In this document: positions 27,101 through 42,100 of the stretch, one piece after another
Layout: each line of letters begins with the position of its first letter
How positions within the stretch are numbered: position 1 is the first letter of the stretch
Origin: Dendrolimus kikuchii
Taxonomy: Eukaryota; Arthropoda; Insecta; Lepidoptera; Lasiocampidae
Reading direction: 5' to 3'
Assembly (NCBI GenBank): GCA_019925095.2
Contig: CM034388.1
Span: forward strand, 6,346,501-6,410,500
Length of the DNA stretch: 64,000 bases
Notes under the pieces: model-generated
Told to the model about the DNA's origin: nothing
The model's database searches: none
The model's input: only the letters and a program-made list of their open reading frames with translations
Position numbers and translations under genes: made by a program

Positions 27101-30100
27101 AATGCCAAGTTCCACGGCAGCAAATAGTAAAGTGGCGAAGAAAATTGCCACTGGACAACAGTGTTTCTGTTGTGTGTTCTGGATATTAAAATCGAATAAT
27201 TTTATACCATCAATTAAAGAAACATACGACCTGCGTGGACACGCATTCCGCATCCCATTTACCAAACACGTCTAGATCGGCCGCTGCGGCGGCAGAAACA
27301 TCTGAATCACTCAAGCGGCGCAACCCTCGGTGAGAGTTATATGTTTGTGCCGTTTGTTGTTGAGCCGCTTGGGCCATGGGGTTCCGAGGGCATGAGCCTC
27401 TACAAAGATATTACAAAACGAATTCTTGACTCTTCGGGAGATCAGAGGCGTGGTTCCTACCTCGGACAAGGGATCATTATGGCGATCCAGCGAGGAAACG
27501 TAGCCAGCCTTCTAGGAAGGTTCCTAGAAGGCTGGCATGGATGGTAAGGTTACCCATTGACTTCGATGACCTAGGCTCAGTATTCTACTTATAGTTTTAA
27601 GGGATCATAGGTAGAAAGTAAATATAAGTTAAATTTCCTTCACTATACTAATATTTATTATATTTAAATGTATTCCTTAATATCTAATATTTATTGAGAA
27701 ATACTACTAACGATTTTGTTTTATATTTAAACGTATGAAAAGAGAGAAAATATGTTGACATCTATCTTTTACTTTAGAGAGACCTTCTACAAGATAATTA
27801 AAGACCAGTAATCTGCCCTCACGTAACGGTCCCGTTTGCCCTGATACCTTTCTACCATCACTGTTAGGTCCTGGTAGAAATGTTCACCCTGTTCCACACT
27901 CAAATTCTCGAGATTATCAGGAAATCGAAACCATGTAATTGGAAAAATTGTAATTTTATGCTTATTTTCACTCTAAACCTCTTTAGAACCGAAGCCAATT
28001 CAGTACTCTCATCAATATATAGACATGTCTAGGGCAACAAATATTTTTTAAAATTTTGTTGACCTGTGTTGTCATCGCGAGTATGTAATTAAAATATGAT
28101 GTCGAGCGGTGCTCACTTTCCTGCTTGCTGCCGTGGAAATAGGTTAGGATAAGATGTAAACGAGTGATAAAGCCCAGTAAATAAAACGGCCAAGTGCGAA
28201 CATCTGACCGTACCGCATTAGCGACGAACGTCCACTATTTTTATCATTTGGCAACAAAACTTAAAAAAAATATTTATTTACTTGAAAACAATCAATTTCA
28301 AAAACTACTCATTGAATCTTGATCAAGCTAATGTTTTTTAATCGCTAAGAACTTATATTTTCTTTGTTTTTAAGAAAAAGTTCTGTGGAAGACCGACATG
28401 ACTGTCGGCTGAATTAAGTTGTTTTTTATGTTCTGAGGTGGAAATACTTTTAGCACACTACACTGCCCTGGGACAGAAGGGTAGTATGGGAGTCGTGGTG
28501 ACTGCTGGATACCCATTAAAACCACATTAGTTTTCCTACCATCACTCTAAGAAAGAGCCGTAGGACAATGGCTTAGCTGACGTAATAACCGTCATAACCT
28601 TGGCAGAAGTAGATAAGTCCACAGGCAAGCTCCTTTTTGACGACAAGGATAAGCCTCTGGCGAGCTTCCTCTCACTTATGCCGAGTTTTTATATCCTTAC
28701 TTACATAGAAGGTAGAATCTATTTCCTATTGGGTAAATTTAATAAAAAGTCCTTATAAGTAATGTCAATTTTCTGCCATTAGTAAGGTAAAAAAAATGGA
28801 TAGTAGGATATAGAAAGCCGACATTAAAGAATGAGAAGGCTGCGCGTGGAATATCTGCGCGCCCTCTGTTACGCTCCGAAGACAATGAAAATAATTACGG
28901 AACTCTAAAAAACACAACATACGGCCGCTATCTTCAAAACAATGTTTATTTATCACAAAAAAATATTCAACAAGAAATTAATCAAATAGAAATATGTATA
29001 CATTTATGATTTAAGGCAGATTTTTCAATAACCAGATAAAAGGTATTCTATAGAATAAAACATAACATGGGAAAATTAAAAATGACAGTTGCTCGAATAA
29101 AAGAGTTGAATTGTTTAACTTTTGAATAGTCAGGTTATGATTATTCGACTGCTAACTTTTATCTGATGATTGAAAAATTAGCCCGAAATCCGATTGATTG
29201 ATCAAATACGTAAGAATGATTGAAAAAAATACAAATGTTTTGTCAGCATTAATTTATGATCTATCAAAAATGTGGAAAATCAACAAGGAAAATCGCTGTT
29301 GTTGCCAATAGATATCTTTTCATAAGTTATCGTTCTACTAACTTAAAAATACATATGTGTAATAATTCTAATTATAGTACATTATGGTACTAGTGTGTAA
29401 CATTGGTGATTACCGCCGAGGCGCCATTGAGACTCGAGCCGTAGGCGAGGGTCTTAAGAGAGCCGAGGACGGTAATCATCAATACACACGTGTATCATAC
29501 GACGTTTTTCAACACACTTGTGAATAAAATAACAACAAAAACTCATTTTATTTAGTACATAAAAAAAAGTTATATATGAGTGAAAGTTTTATTTATTAAA
29601 CACGTACGAGTTAAAATTATCTATTTAAATAAGAAGTTGCATGAAATGAACAAACAATAGGAACATTAATTTATTTGTTCTATAGAACACGATCTTTTTT
29701 TTTTTAATAAAAACTTTTTTAAGAACAAAGCAACTCAACCAATAAAATTAAAAAAAAATATCTATAACTCACTAGTGAGTTATAATGTTTTTTACTCACA
29801 GTTTGATAATGGGTGTCATTCTGTGCCTAATTGCGGTGACCATAGAGCCACTTTATGAGCAAGTGTGTTGAAAATTTAATTACGTAATTGATAGCTATTT
29901 ATGCATCATTGAATAACATTGGAAATGTCATTATCATTAGCGCAACTGGTTTATAAAAATACTAGAGTTTTCCCCGCGGCCGGGCCGCGGGTCGAACCCT
30001 TGAGCGTGTCTCTTGTTTAAAGACCAAGCATTAATACAGGTTACATTGTATTAAATTTTTATGTTAGCGCTATTTGCCTCAGGAAGATTCACTTCATTTT

Positions 30101-33100
30101 ATATCTCCCGGTATGAAAATAATGTGCATTTTCGGTATTAAAACTATTATACATTACGTACAAAGTTACAGCAAAACCGATCTAGTACTCCAGTAGTTTT
30201 CCGTGAAAGCTTAACAGATAGACAGACCGAGACACTATTCGCTTTTTTTTTTATAGATGATGAATGTTTATATCTATAAACTTGAGAAATAATTAGTCAT
30301 CTAAATTAGCACTCTGTATAGTCTCTTCTATCATCTGTAAACTACAAAAATGATGTAAATGACATTTTCATCATTTGAAACATGAATTGATTCGGTTTAA
30401 TTAAGACTAAGTTTTCTTTGTTGAATTAGTTTATAATAATATCGTATATATATTGGTGAGCAGGTATTTAAAATGCATCTATTAAATATTTTTATGGTGC
30501 AAAAACAGTGGATGTTGCGTCTCTACGAACCCTTCGACATACGTTGTACGACGTGCATTCGATCGGTTTGACCTTTAGTTATAAGATTCATAATTAAATA
30601 CCTACCTATATAATATACTTTAAAAAATTTACGACATGTCTAGTTCATTACATTCAGAAACTCTTACAAGTTTATCACTATCTCATCCACATAACTTTAA
30701 AAATTGAACAAAACAACAATTTCATGCATATTACATTCAAAACAACATGCAATTTATTGCTCATTGCTCATAAAATAAAAAGCCAAGTAATTTTAAACAT
30801 CTTTAGAATATTAATTTTACCAATTTACGTCATCAGTAGGATCAGACCTGTTTTAAATATGAAAAATTACGAACATTTTTAATGCTATAATTAGACATTT
30901 CCAAGAAATAAAATTGATTATTGTGGGTAAAGGATAATAGAGGTGAGCAGGACAATTTTATTAAAAAAGTGTCTAGCGTTTATGCTCCTCATAAATGTTA
31001 ATCAAAAAATTGACCACACTGGCGCTAGTGTAGCCAAAATCTGTTTATATCTGTGTCTAACGGACGAAACTGATGACCGCACGTGTCGACAAAGTGTAGA
31101 TGAACTCCAAGTTACTGGCGAATAATGCCGTGGTAGATTCCTATTATGTAGGTACTAGCACAAACAGCTCTTCAATACACTCCCCATTATACACACTATA
31201 AACACATTGAAAAACGGTTCGTAGGGAACGCCCCGCCGAGGATTTCCCTCTGCGCTACGACATGAAGGGTGTTATAAAGTTTCCTCCTGGCGTTGCAAAC
31301 GTCCATAATGGAACGGTGACCGTTTTCCATTAAGTGGGCGGTTTGCCTGTTTGTCAGCTTTTGGAAATATAAAAAAAGTCGACGCCTCTCCTAAAGGTCA
31401 AGTTCTATAAATATGTGGTCATCAGTACCTTAAATGTAGTAACACTGCGTTCTGAGTTTAATTATTGAAATGAAACTTCTTTAGAATCGTTGTGATTTGA
31501 ATCTCGGTGAAACGAAAAAGCGACACTAAAAAGAAATAAATACATATACAATAGGACTAAAATGAGCCTGCGAGAAAATGAGATAGAATGCGTTATATTT
31601 AATAATGTAAAAACTATGCTTATACAGATAGAGTTGGAACTGTTTTGAAGTTTTTCGTCAATACTTCAAATTATATATTGTAACGATGTAATATATGAAA
31701 TGTGACGTCACGAAATTTAGAATCCTCCCAAGCCCTTGTCACACTTCGTTTCATTTCTACTGCGTGTGAACTGCACACGGCACACACACACAATTTTTGT
31801 TACTATAGATACTTTGTATTTAATTATTACGTAACATAACAATAATGTTATTACATTAAGGAAACCTATAATTGGACAGAGGTCAATTCACGACATTATC
31901 CGACCCTTGACACACATTCGAGAAAACGAACTAGTTTTTGACGTCACATTAAAATGAAAAACGCATAATATATGTACCAAAGTATACATTTTAGGTTTCA
32001 ATCAATTTTTGTTAGCTAGAATAGCAGAGAAGACTGGAGGCCCACTTAATAGAAAGAATTAACCACCACCTATGGATACTTACAACATTAGGAGGTGTTC
32101 CCAACCCGTTGTCGTTATGGAAGAAATTACGCGATATATTTTACCTGCTTGACAGATGTTTATTTTGTTCGTTTTTGTCAACGCTAAAGATGGTCTTGGG
32201 TAACGTCATCCTGTAATTGGCAAAATTTCTACGCACAGCTATTTCGTCATTTTTATAACTTACTGTTCATTAGTTTATCTTACATTCTTACCATTGCTAC
32301 AAATTTTTTGCCAGTAGATATAGCGAGGCCGCGAAGGCTACAAAGCCGCTGACAGAACACCAGAAGCTACAGATTGTCACCCAAAACCCGAGATGGCCAT
32401 TGAACACCGATTATTGGCCAACTAAGCTGCAGATGAAGCCAATCCAAAGCCAGCAAAGGCCATCGGACGCCATAGACTGGCCAACGAGAACCGTTATTGA
32501 AAGACCAGTGATATGGATACGGAAGGCTCCAACGGCTCCGAAGTTTGCCAATGGCGGGTAGTTGAAACCGAGGCAAAAAGGTCTTCCTTGAGACCTCAGC
32601 TTCCACGTCGTCCCGAACGATCATAGATGAAAAAGACCACCGAAAGAATAGGTTATGTATGATATTAAGAAAGATATAAACCAGATATATGTATAATACA
32701 TATAATAATTATAATATACTCACTGCAAAGTTCCGACGTTAGGCGGCCGTAATAACCTCGAATCGGGTACATCAGCAGGTTTCTCTTCAACCACTCCCTC
32801 CCCAGAATCATCTAGAAGTGTCATCTGGAACTTCTGTTGCAGATTAGGAATAACTTCCGTGCTTTCCGCATCTTCGAAGGTGTTCTCTTCCTTATTGTCA
32901 CCCAACACAAAGCGTTTAGACGTTCTACGTTTTAACATATTGTATATTGTTTGAAAATAACCACTTACACTGTTTATTATTGTACGTAAAGTCATATATT
33001 TATTACGAAATCACTGTATATATTTCACAATTATTTTGGCTGATCCATATTAACATTAGAAATGCAAAGCTAATTAATGTAATGTTAATTACGTTTTCAA

Positions 33101-36100
33101 CATTAAACGGCTGAAATAGATTACTATCAAAAAACAGGCAAGAGCTTGACGGTTCACGAACTATGAAGGGTTCCTTGAAGGTGACTACTTCCGTTAGTTA
33201 TTTTCGTCATTTGGCTGTAGAACCCTGTATGCAATCGAAAATAGCCTCTATCTCAAAAATTAGTCTAGTCAACTTCAAAATAAATTGAATTAAAGTTTGA
33301 TTGGAGCTGTACGGCCTTGATTTTTACATAATTTTCTACTCTATATTCTTATACTTCGTTATTAGAGAGAGGATACAATTTATATTACTGTAGTAGTTAA
33401 TATCTCCTCTATTCTTAAAAAAATATGTCATTTGAATACAAACGCAAAGAAACCGACATGACGAAAACATAAGGATTTTTGCCAAAATAGCTGCGGGACC
33501 CCAAAAGTATAATCAATTTCATGTTAGTTAGTACTTAATTTTTTTATATACTCCATTGCAGTGGTACGAACAATATCATAATGTTAAGAAGGCCTTGTCG
33601 GTATTATTTGCTAAGTTTTTGTTTAATACCGGAACTGTGATATAAATGGAGTTTAAATTGCCATTATTGTAGTTATGTATACACGTTGTGTCATCATAGT
33701 TGTAAAGCTAAATGCCGGTTGCGTCCAAAGCATCGTGATCATAGCAGGCGTGAAAATTCACGTCTGTTTCCTGTAGAGGTAGGCAGAAACGATGGATTTC
33801 CACTTGCTACGATCTTGACATAACTATGTCTTTTGCTTCATCTAAATTCATTAATCTCTTCATACATAAACGTTTATTATTATCTTAGTCTATTTTTTAG
33901 TTATGATCTTTACCTAATCATTCCTCTAGAAATCTGCGATTTAATCGTGGTAAGTACATCGACGTCTACAAACAAACACCAGCTCTACCACCGACACTGC
34001 CGCCATACACTTGTTTTGTCAGTCTTTTTTCATGCTTTCTCTGTACTTGTCTAAACCACATTACTTTCTCAGCTTTTGTTATTATATCTTCTTTCGATCC
34101 ACAATGTTCATTGAAAGAATTAATGTCGTGGATTGCCTTCGCTTCCGTTATCACACTGTTCTTTATCATGTCATTCAACTTAATCTCACCTTTGTCTAAT
34201 ACATACATACATACATAACTTCACGACAGTTCCCTTGCGGGGTAGGCACGAACAATATTTGTCTAATAATATTCTAATATTGAACTATCTTCGTAACAAC
34301 GTAATACTCGTAATACATAAAATATTAAATAAGGTTTAATACACACATCCTTCGTTTTTTTAATCACAGTAAACAGCAGAAATTGCAAAAAAAAATGGGT
34401 AAGTGTAAGAGTCCACGAACTATGACGAATTCCGTAAAGGTAACAAACAAAAATTACCGCGCTTAAAACCGTTAAAACATAGTTTTATTATGTATTTAAG
34501 TCGCGAAAACTTAAGAAAATATTAAGGTAACAAACATCAACAATTTTTATCATTTGGTCAAAGGATCATAAACAAAACCGAAAATACTTCTTATCTCACA
34601 AACTATTGACACAGATATTGTTGAAATGAATTATTGTTGTCATACCACCAAACCATGTATGCTGAAAATAAAATTGTACTCACAATAGGGTAGGTGACAG
34701 TACTATTAACCGAGTTAGTTTTTAACCACCTTATAAAACGCCGAAGCCATCTAGTTTTCGTATGAGCGTTGCAAATTATGACGTCACTTATTTAACGAGT
34801 CAAACAGCGATTAATTATAGTTTAAACTATAATTAATGTTTTGTCTATTATGATATTTTAAAGTTATGATGATGATTACATGGTGTTTGAACGCCCGCTC
34901 TTTTATATGAACATTGTTTTAGAATTTATTGTGATAGTTGTCAACTACCCTATTACATGTATGAAGACCATTCCTAATTTTCACCTACTATTTTCTCGAT
35001 TTCTCTACGATTTTGTGTAGCGGCATATAGAATAAAGTTTTCTATTAAACTTCACCTACATACAGAATTCTAAAAAGATTTTTTTATGTCAATTGCTTTA
35101 AATATATTTTATAGGATTGAATATCAGAAAATGTCGAAAGCGTTGCGAAGCATGAGATGCATTAAATGGTCTAATAATAAGGAATGTCAAAGACCGCGTG
35201 ATATGGAGAAGAAAATTTAAAGAAGCGGACCAAAGATTGCGATACCCACGCTCCAAACGCAATCGGGATTTACCATTAAGGCTATGATTTAAAACAATAC
35301 GCATGTAAGCATAATTCACAACGATGACATGAAATTTACACGGCACTTGTAATCGAAGGCCGTCTCAAATAAAATATTTGCTTTTCGCCTTATTATGCTA
35401 ATTTCATGACGCGATTAGCGACAAATCGCTTACAAAGTCATAGGTAGAAGATTTACTGGGTGCAAGATAAGTTTTTTTATTTTTTTTTTATTGCATGAGT
35501 TCAGCAGACAAGCAGACGGCCCACTTGATGGAGAGCGGTTACCATCGCCTATGGACATTTGCAACACCAAAGGTACTACAAATGCGCTGCTGCTCTCTTA
35601 AGGGACACTGGAACCTGGTCACTAAGCCGGAACAAAAGTCAAGGTTGTTATGGCGGCATACTCCAGACCAGGGGTGGTAGCCATCCAGTCGGGCAAATGC
35701 CCTACCACCTGGCTGTGGGTTCTTTTGTCGCCTCTTACGACAGGCCGTCCGGCCGCAACAAAAATTGTATTCTTTCTCCGTTCCTGCAGGGACCAAACTA
35801 CTTGCATACTATTACATAATTATGTTTCACATAATGGTAGGAAGAGACAGTGGAACTGACCATGATAAACACTTCGCTCCATCCTTTCATTATTCTCTTT
35901 ATACATACATACAAGTCTATTTAAGATGGTTTTTACTTAAACTTCTTTTAAATGTTTGTAATTTGACCATGGTAAGTACGTTGCGGTCTACCAGCATTCT
36001 ACCATCCACATTGCTTTCATACACATGTTTTTGTTAGATTCTTTCCATCCATTCTCTCTACATGCCCAAACATTCCTTTTCTAATACTTGTTGTTACATT

Positions 36101-39100
36101 TCCTTATAATGTAAAAACTAAAAATTAACAAAACTGTCTCCTATAAAATGTTGCCCGTAGCACGCAAACAGGCAGATGGCCAACCTGATGGAAAGTGATC
36201 ACCGTCGCCATGTGCACAATTACGTTGTAACTCAAAAACTACATATCTGTACTCGATTAAAATAATTTTCGTTGACAGTATTTTTTAAGCCTTTGTCTTT
36301 TTCAACTTGAGTTTAAAAAAAATTCCATTTTAAAATTCAAAAGTTAGAGTCAAAAAAGTGTTTTAGTAGTTTTAACAATAACTGGTGGTAAAGAAACTTA
36401 ACTTCTTTGGATCTTACATTGAAAAATAAAAGCTCCGTTACTTATATAGTCGCTACCCCAACTCTTGACTTTCGATTTAGTAGTGGCATGTACATTATAA
36501 ATTTTTATGTTGTATAGTATTATATATTATACCTATATAGACCCAGTACTTTTCGAAAAAGAAACTGATACACAAATATAGACGGAAGTGACGATTTTAT
36601 AAGGGTTCCGTTTATGTCAAAATGACTACTAAATCCTAAAAAATAAAAATAATATAATCACAATTAACAGTCAGTATGCAAATATTACGTTTATCGAATT
36701 CCAAAAATAAAGTTAAAATGTTTACTCTTTTGACCTACGTACATACATGAATTTTGAATTCAAATTGTATTCGCACTAAGTCCATATTACATTACTGACG
36801 TTTATAACAACCTTGGTCTTACTTTAACCTTAATAACAATGAGTTTGCTGCTTAACACGTTAACTGCGTTAGGGATTAGTGGGGTTAGAGATCTTAAAGA
36901 TCTCTTACTGGTTTTTCATTCAGTGTGGCGCCCGAAATAGTTTGTTTCACTTCAGTGCTTGCTGGAGGTCATAAATCATACTGTCTGTATCTCTACGCGT
37001 ATACACTAAACAAATATATATACTGGTTGCTTATTTGAAATTTGTTTCGTCGTTTTATAAAGAGTTTTTATAACTGATTAGATCTCATAACAACTGCAAT
37101 GAAGGTCGGTTACGAGTTTTAAATAACAGCCCACAAAGCCTGATTTACATTGATACAGAGGATTTTTTTTTTATTGCAGGAGTTCAGCAGACAGGCAGAC
37201 GGCCCACTGGATGGAAAGCGGTTACCATCGCTTATGGACATTTGCAACACCAAAGGTGCTACAAATGCGCTGCTGCTCTCTTAAGTGAGTCTAGAACCTG
37301 GTCACTAATGCCGGAACACAACTCAAAGTTGTTATGGCGACATGCTGTAGACCAGGGGTGGTAGCCATCCAGCCGGGCAAATGCCCTACCACCTGGCTGT
37401 GGGTTGTTTAGTCGCCTCTTACGACAGGCCGCCTGGCCGCAGGAAATTGTATTCTTTCTCCGTTCCTGCACGGATAAAAATAAAAAAAGGCTACAGACTT
37501 TGGAGGCGGACTTACTTCAGAATATTTAATCGGGAATATTGAAGTCAGTAAAAGCTTTAACGTTCCTCTGCTGGGCTCGAGCCTCCTACTTTTTTTTATC
37601 AGGGGAACAGCCTGTATACCCACCATGTTTTTCTAAACCGGACTTGCGGGTTTCATGTAAAGGTTTAACATGATGTTTTCCTTCACCGTCAGCACGTGGT
37701 AATTATAGCACTTGCGAGTACTAATAGATCTCATACCCACGGAATGACTTTCTATTAAAATCGCAATGCAAACGTGTTAAGTAAAAACATTATTCACATG
37801 AGATTTATAACCATAATACGCAAAAAAAAAACTCCGCCACGAAAGAAAAACCTATTTTATACTTTAAAATAAATAATTTTACCATTTAAATGACTTTTCG
37901 AATGGAAGAAGAAAACCAGGGCATAAAAGAATAGGGAATGATGGTCTCCGTGTTTGAGTGGTCAAAGCCATATAGCTCTATTCTGGCGTTCGTCCTCTGT
38001 CACACCACAAATCTTTGCCATATTAATAATAATCGGCAGATATACACACACATTGTATTATCCCCAAGCTAAGCAAGTTACGCTTGTGTTATGGCTAACA
38101 TCAACGGACCACTCTGGGGTCGATCCCAGACACCCAAACCATAGTAAATAATGGAGAAAATTCGTTTCCGAAATTTACGATACTAGGAATTGAACCCGGA
38201 GGCTCTGCGTTGCAGTGACGAGGCCGGCAAAAGCTCAGCCCGCTCAACCACAGAGGCCGTCAAAATCTTTGTTATCCTTTTTGGCCTATCTTTACTTTTA
38301 CATCCTATAATCTTCCAGTTTAACATTATTTTTTGCACTATCACTCGGCTTTAACCACTATTTTTCACAAATGAATACATTAATATAAACTACTAGCTGA
38401 CCCGGCAAACTTCGTACCGCCTCAGGATCAATAAATAAAAAAGCTGAATGATAATTGCAGAATGTTTCAACTTTAGTAAAAAATGTGGTCAAAACTTAAC
38501 CGGAACGAATATCAAATGTTTGACATTCAAAACCAAAAAAATGAAAAAGAAACTTCACTTTTAAATTTAATTTGATTTTTGAACGACTTTTAAATTTAAT
38601 TGATTTCTAAACGACGGGACGAACATCAAATGTTTGACAGGTAGAAGTAGTTTCTAAGGGAAAGCAACATTGTTGTTTTTACTATATTCCAAGCATTTTT
38701 TTCATATTCACTCACCTTTAAACATTCCCTGAACTTCCACAAATAATTCAAAACCAAAATTAGCCAAATCTGTATAGCCGTTATCGAGTTTTACCGAGAC
38801 TAACGAACTGAAATTGATTTTTATATATATATATATTATTTTTTTTCAAATTAAAACATAAAGCTACGTTATGAACGTAGCACATTTTTTTATTCTACTT
38901 CTTATTCTTTAGTCGCCGCTTCGCAACTTGTATTTGTAAACGAAGGCGCTAGAAATCGACTGTATGGAACCTTCAACTTTGAACGCATACAAAGACAAAC
39001 AATGATTTTTTACACATATACTTAGTTCTTTTTGCGACACAGTCATATCGTAAACACAGAAATTATAAACTGAATATAATCTTTTATGATTTTGATAAAG

Positions 39101-42100
39101 TCCTGTAATATCTACGATCAAAAACATTGGTTGGTTAAAAGATATGACAATCGAGGCGATGTGTCATTGATAGCGGTTAATGGCCGGTTCTTCTTTCACT
39201 TACTTAGCATCGGTTAAATTTTGACATTATTTGTATGGCACTTATGTCAAGTTTAAACCGATTGTAATGCAGCAATGAACGGTCGGCAAGATAAAGGAAC
39301 CGGCCGTAAAATAATTATTTTTGGAGCTCCGTAACTGTTTCTGCAAAAAACCGTCCTTTGATCTATCAGTTTGTCCGACTATCTATGAATGTCGGTCATT
39401 TTTCTCATAATTTATTGGGCCTTTGGAATTTGATAAATACTACATAATGCTTGAGTATGTACAATAGCAAAAAAGTAGGAGTGGCGTTAAAATATATAAA
39501 TTAGTGCTATCAATAACGAATTAAAGAAAAATATTATTGCGTATTAAGTTTCAAAAGCTTTCAATGCTGTAAAAAGCGTCTCGCCTTCTAGCGGGTGAAC
39601 CATTACATAAGGTAAAAAATATGAGGTTGCAGAGCTCAAAAATATTAGAATATTTATAATTATAATTAATTTTATGACTTTTCTGTAGCCAAATGACGAA
39701 AATAATGGAACTGGTACATCTCTATGAAACATTTCATTGTACGTGTATATGAACACATACTTGCCAGTTTTTTTCAGCTGCAGATAAACGGCACACCTGT
39801 TAAAAAATCGTCTATGTATATTTGCAACTTTGAATGGACTATTCGGTAAAATCCGCTACGCGTTTGTAATCAGACTGCAGCCTTCAGCTATGATTTTGTA
39901 GTATCTGAAGATACAGGTGTTGTATTATCTCTAAATTATCGCTTACTTCCTAACACATTTTTTTGCTATATGAAGACCTTGGTACGAAAACATAAACAAG
40001 AATAAGTATTATTATTAAAGAAGAACACTGCTTTTTAAAATATGGTTTTAATAATATAACGTCAATGGTGAGGGAATGGGGAGTTTTTGGCGGCGACTGA
40101 AGAATGATGTAGTGCACAGCACTCTTCGTTCCCTGCCAAAAACTCCCTGAAGACTGAAGAGTAGGGTGGCGCAAAAAACAGACTAGGTATTATTTTTTTT
40201 GAGTCTCGAGTGAAAAAATGTTAGTTTTTGATGTTTTAAGAACTCACTCCAAAGAACAGCTCAAAAAAATTAATTAAGAGGTCGCTCTAAATATCTTATA
40301 TATAAAATTCTCGTGTCCCATTGTTCTTTCCCATACTCCTCCGAAATGGCTTGACCGATTCTTATGAAATTTTTTATGCATATTCAGTAAGTCTGAGAAT
40401 CGGCTACTATCTATTTTTCAACTTTGAACCCCTAAGTGATAAGGGGTGTCCACACCAAAAAAATATTTATTTTTTGGATAATTTTTTATTTTTTTAGGAT
40501 ACAGCATTAAAAAATACATACAACCCTAAATTTTCACCCCTCTACGATCAACCCCTATTTTTTATTTGTAAATATAAACTTTAATTGTTCGGCAAGATTT
40601 TGAATCTTATTTTGTCATGACTTAGAATTAAAAAAAAATACTCTTTTAGATTCACAATTAGATCCGGTAGGTGGCGCTGAGATCGGGTTCTGGAATCCTC
40701 CTAATCACCTGGGGCGATTTTGGTGATTTTGTTTTTGTGTGTTTGAGTGGGTACCCGGATGGTTTAGATTCGCAATTAGAACCGGTACGTGGCTCTGGGA
40801 TCGGGTTCTAGAATTTTATTTTTTAAAGACAGGACAACGTCTGCCGGGGCCGCTAGTATAAATATATTAAAAAACGGCTTTTGGCGATTTTTGAAATCTT
40901 AAAAAATTTGAAGCGACCTCTTAATTTATTTTTTTGAGCTATCCTTTGGAGGGAGGGAGTTCTTAAAACATCAAAATCTAACATTTTTTCACTCGAGACA
41001 CAAAAAAAAATAGTCGGATTTTTTGCGTTACCCTACTGAAGAGTGATGTAGTGCCCAGTACTACATTGCTCTTCAGTCCCGCAGATTTTAAGTCTAAGAA
41101 TTTGCTGTCGATTAGCGAGAACAGCATCGAAATCGGCCCAGTAGTGTTTACGTGAAACAGGTGAACCCCGAACAAACAGACAAGAAATCTAAAAAAATGC
41201 ATCGTGTTCTCTATGGTTTACATAGTCTATATCAGTTTTTTTTATCGACTTCAAAAAGGAGGAGGTTATCAATTCGTCTGTATGTTGTTTTTTTTGTATA
41301 TTCGTTACTCGATTTCCCTATCAATTGTGAACCGATTTGAAAAATAATCCTTTTATTCGAAACTCCCGTATTGGTAACCAACTTCTTCGTATCACGATAT
41401 CTCCGTAAAATGTGAACCGATTTTCGATTTTTTGCTTTACTCGTAAGTGTATACTTTCGAGGTAGTCCCATGGTCACCAAGTCAGGATCTGATGAATGGG
41501 TCGGATCCCAGGGAAATTAAGAATAACCATTGTTAAAGAACGCCAAACTTTTTGGAAAAAAAAAATGTATAAACGTGTAGATATTGAAAATCGGTTATAC
41601 GTTTACTTTTTTTATATGCATGTTACGTCCTCCGTCAATTGTGGATCGATTTTGAATTTTTTTCTTTGTTCGTAAGTATGTAATGCATACGTCCGAGGCG
41701 GTTCCACGGTCACCAAGTCAGGATCTGATGAGTGGATCCCAGAGAAATCAAGAGTATAAAAAAAACTTGTATACGCGTGCCAATATTACAATTTCTACAG
41801 GCGCTTAATTTTTTTCTAGGCTTGTTACGCGATTTCTCCGTCAATAATGGACCGACTGGCAAATTGCTTTTTTTTTAACTCGCGAGATATTCCCATAGTC
41901 ACCAATGATCTGATTTGTGGATCGCTAGGAAATCGAGAGCAACCCTTGTTGAAGATCAAGCACCGAAGAGTGAGCTGCCCAATTTATATACGCGTGCCAG
42001 TTGTGCAATTTCTACAGGTGCTCAAAAATTACTAAGTATATTTTGTAAATTTGTTATTATTCTTTTATGTTTTACTTGGCATCGACTTCAAGATGTTGTA

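Larger units (their letters stand above)
25231..32723 (-). other. Long ACC intron, mostly transposon debris
   Basis: No host exon was found. It holds the RT-tail remnant (27236-27545), the inverted 503-bp element (29371-29874), a Helitron-like element (29962-30260) and a GC-rich TTGGCC-type block (32300-32640). The remainder is AT-rich with no recognised feature. Confidence 0.6.

Noticed and set aside
27012..27275. 87-codon plus-strand ORF with [17 protein letters not shown]
   Set aside because: It is adjacent to the LINE RT tail. It is probably a fragment or chance frame, with no family recognised.
35098..35346. ORFs around [17 protein letters not shown] (plus strand)
   Set aside because: A faint resemblance to a LINE C-terminus, but too short and without the other signature blocks. 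Not annotated.
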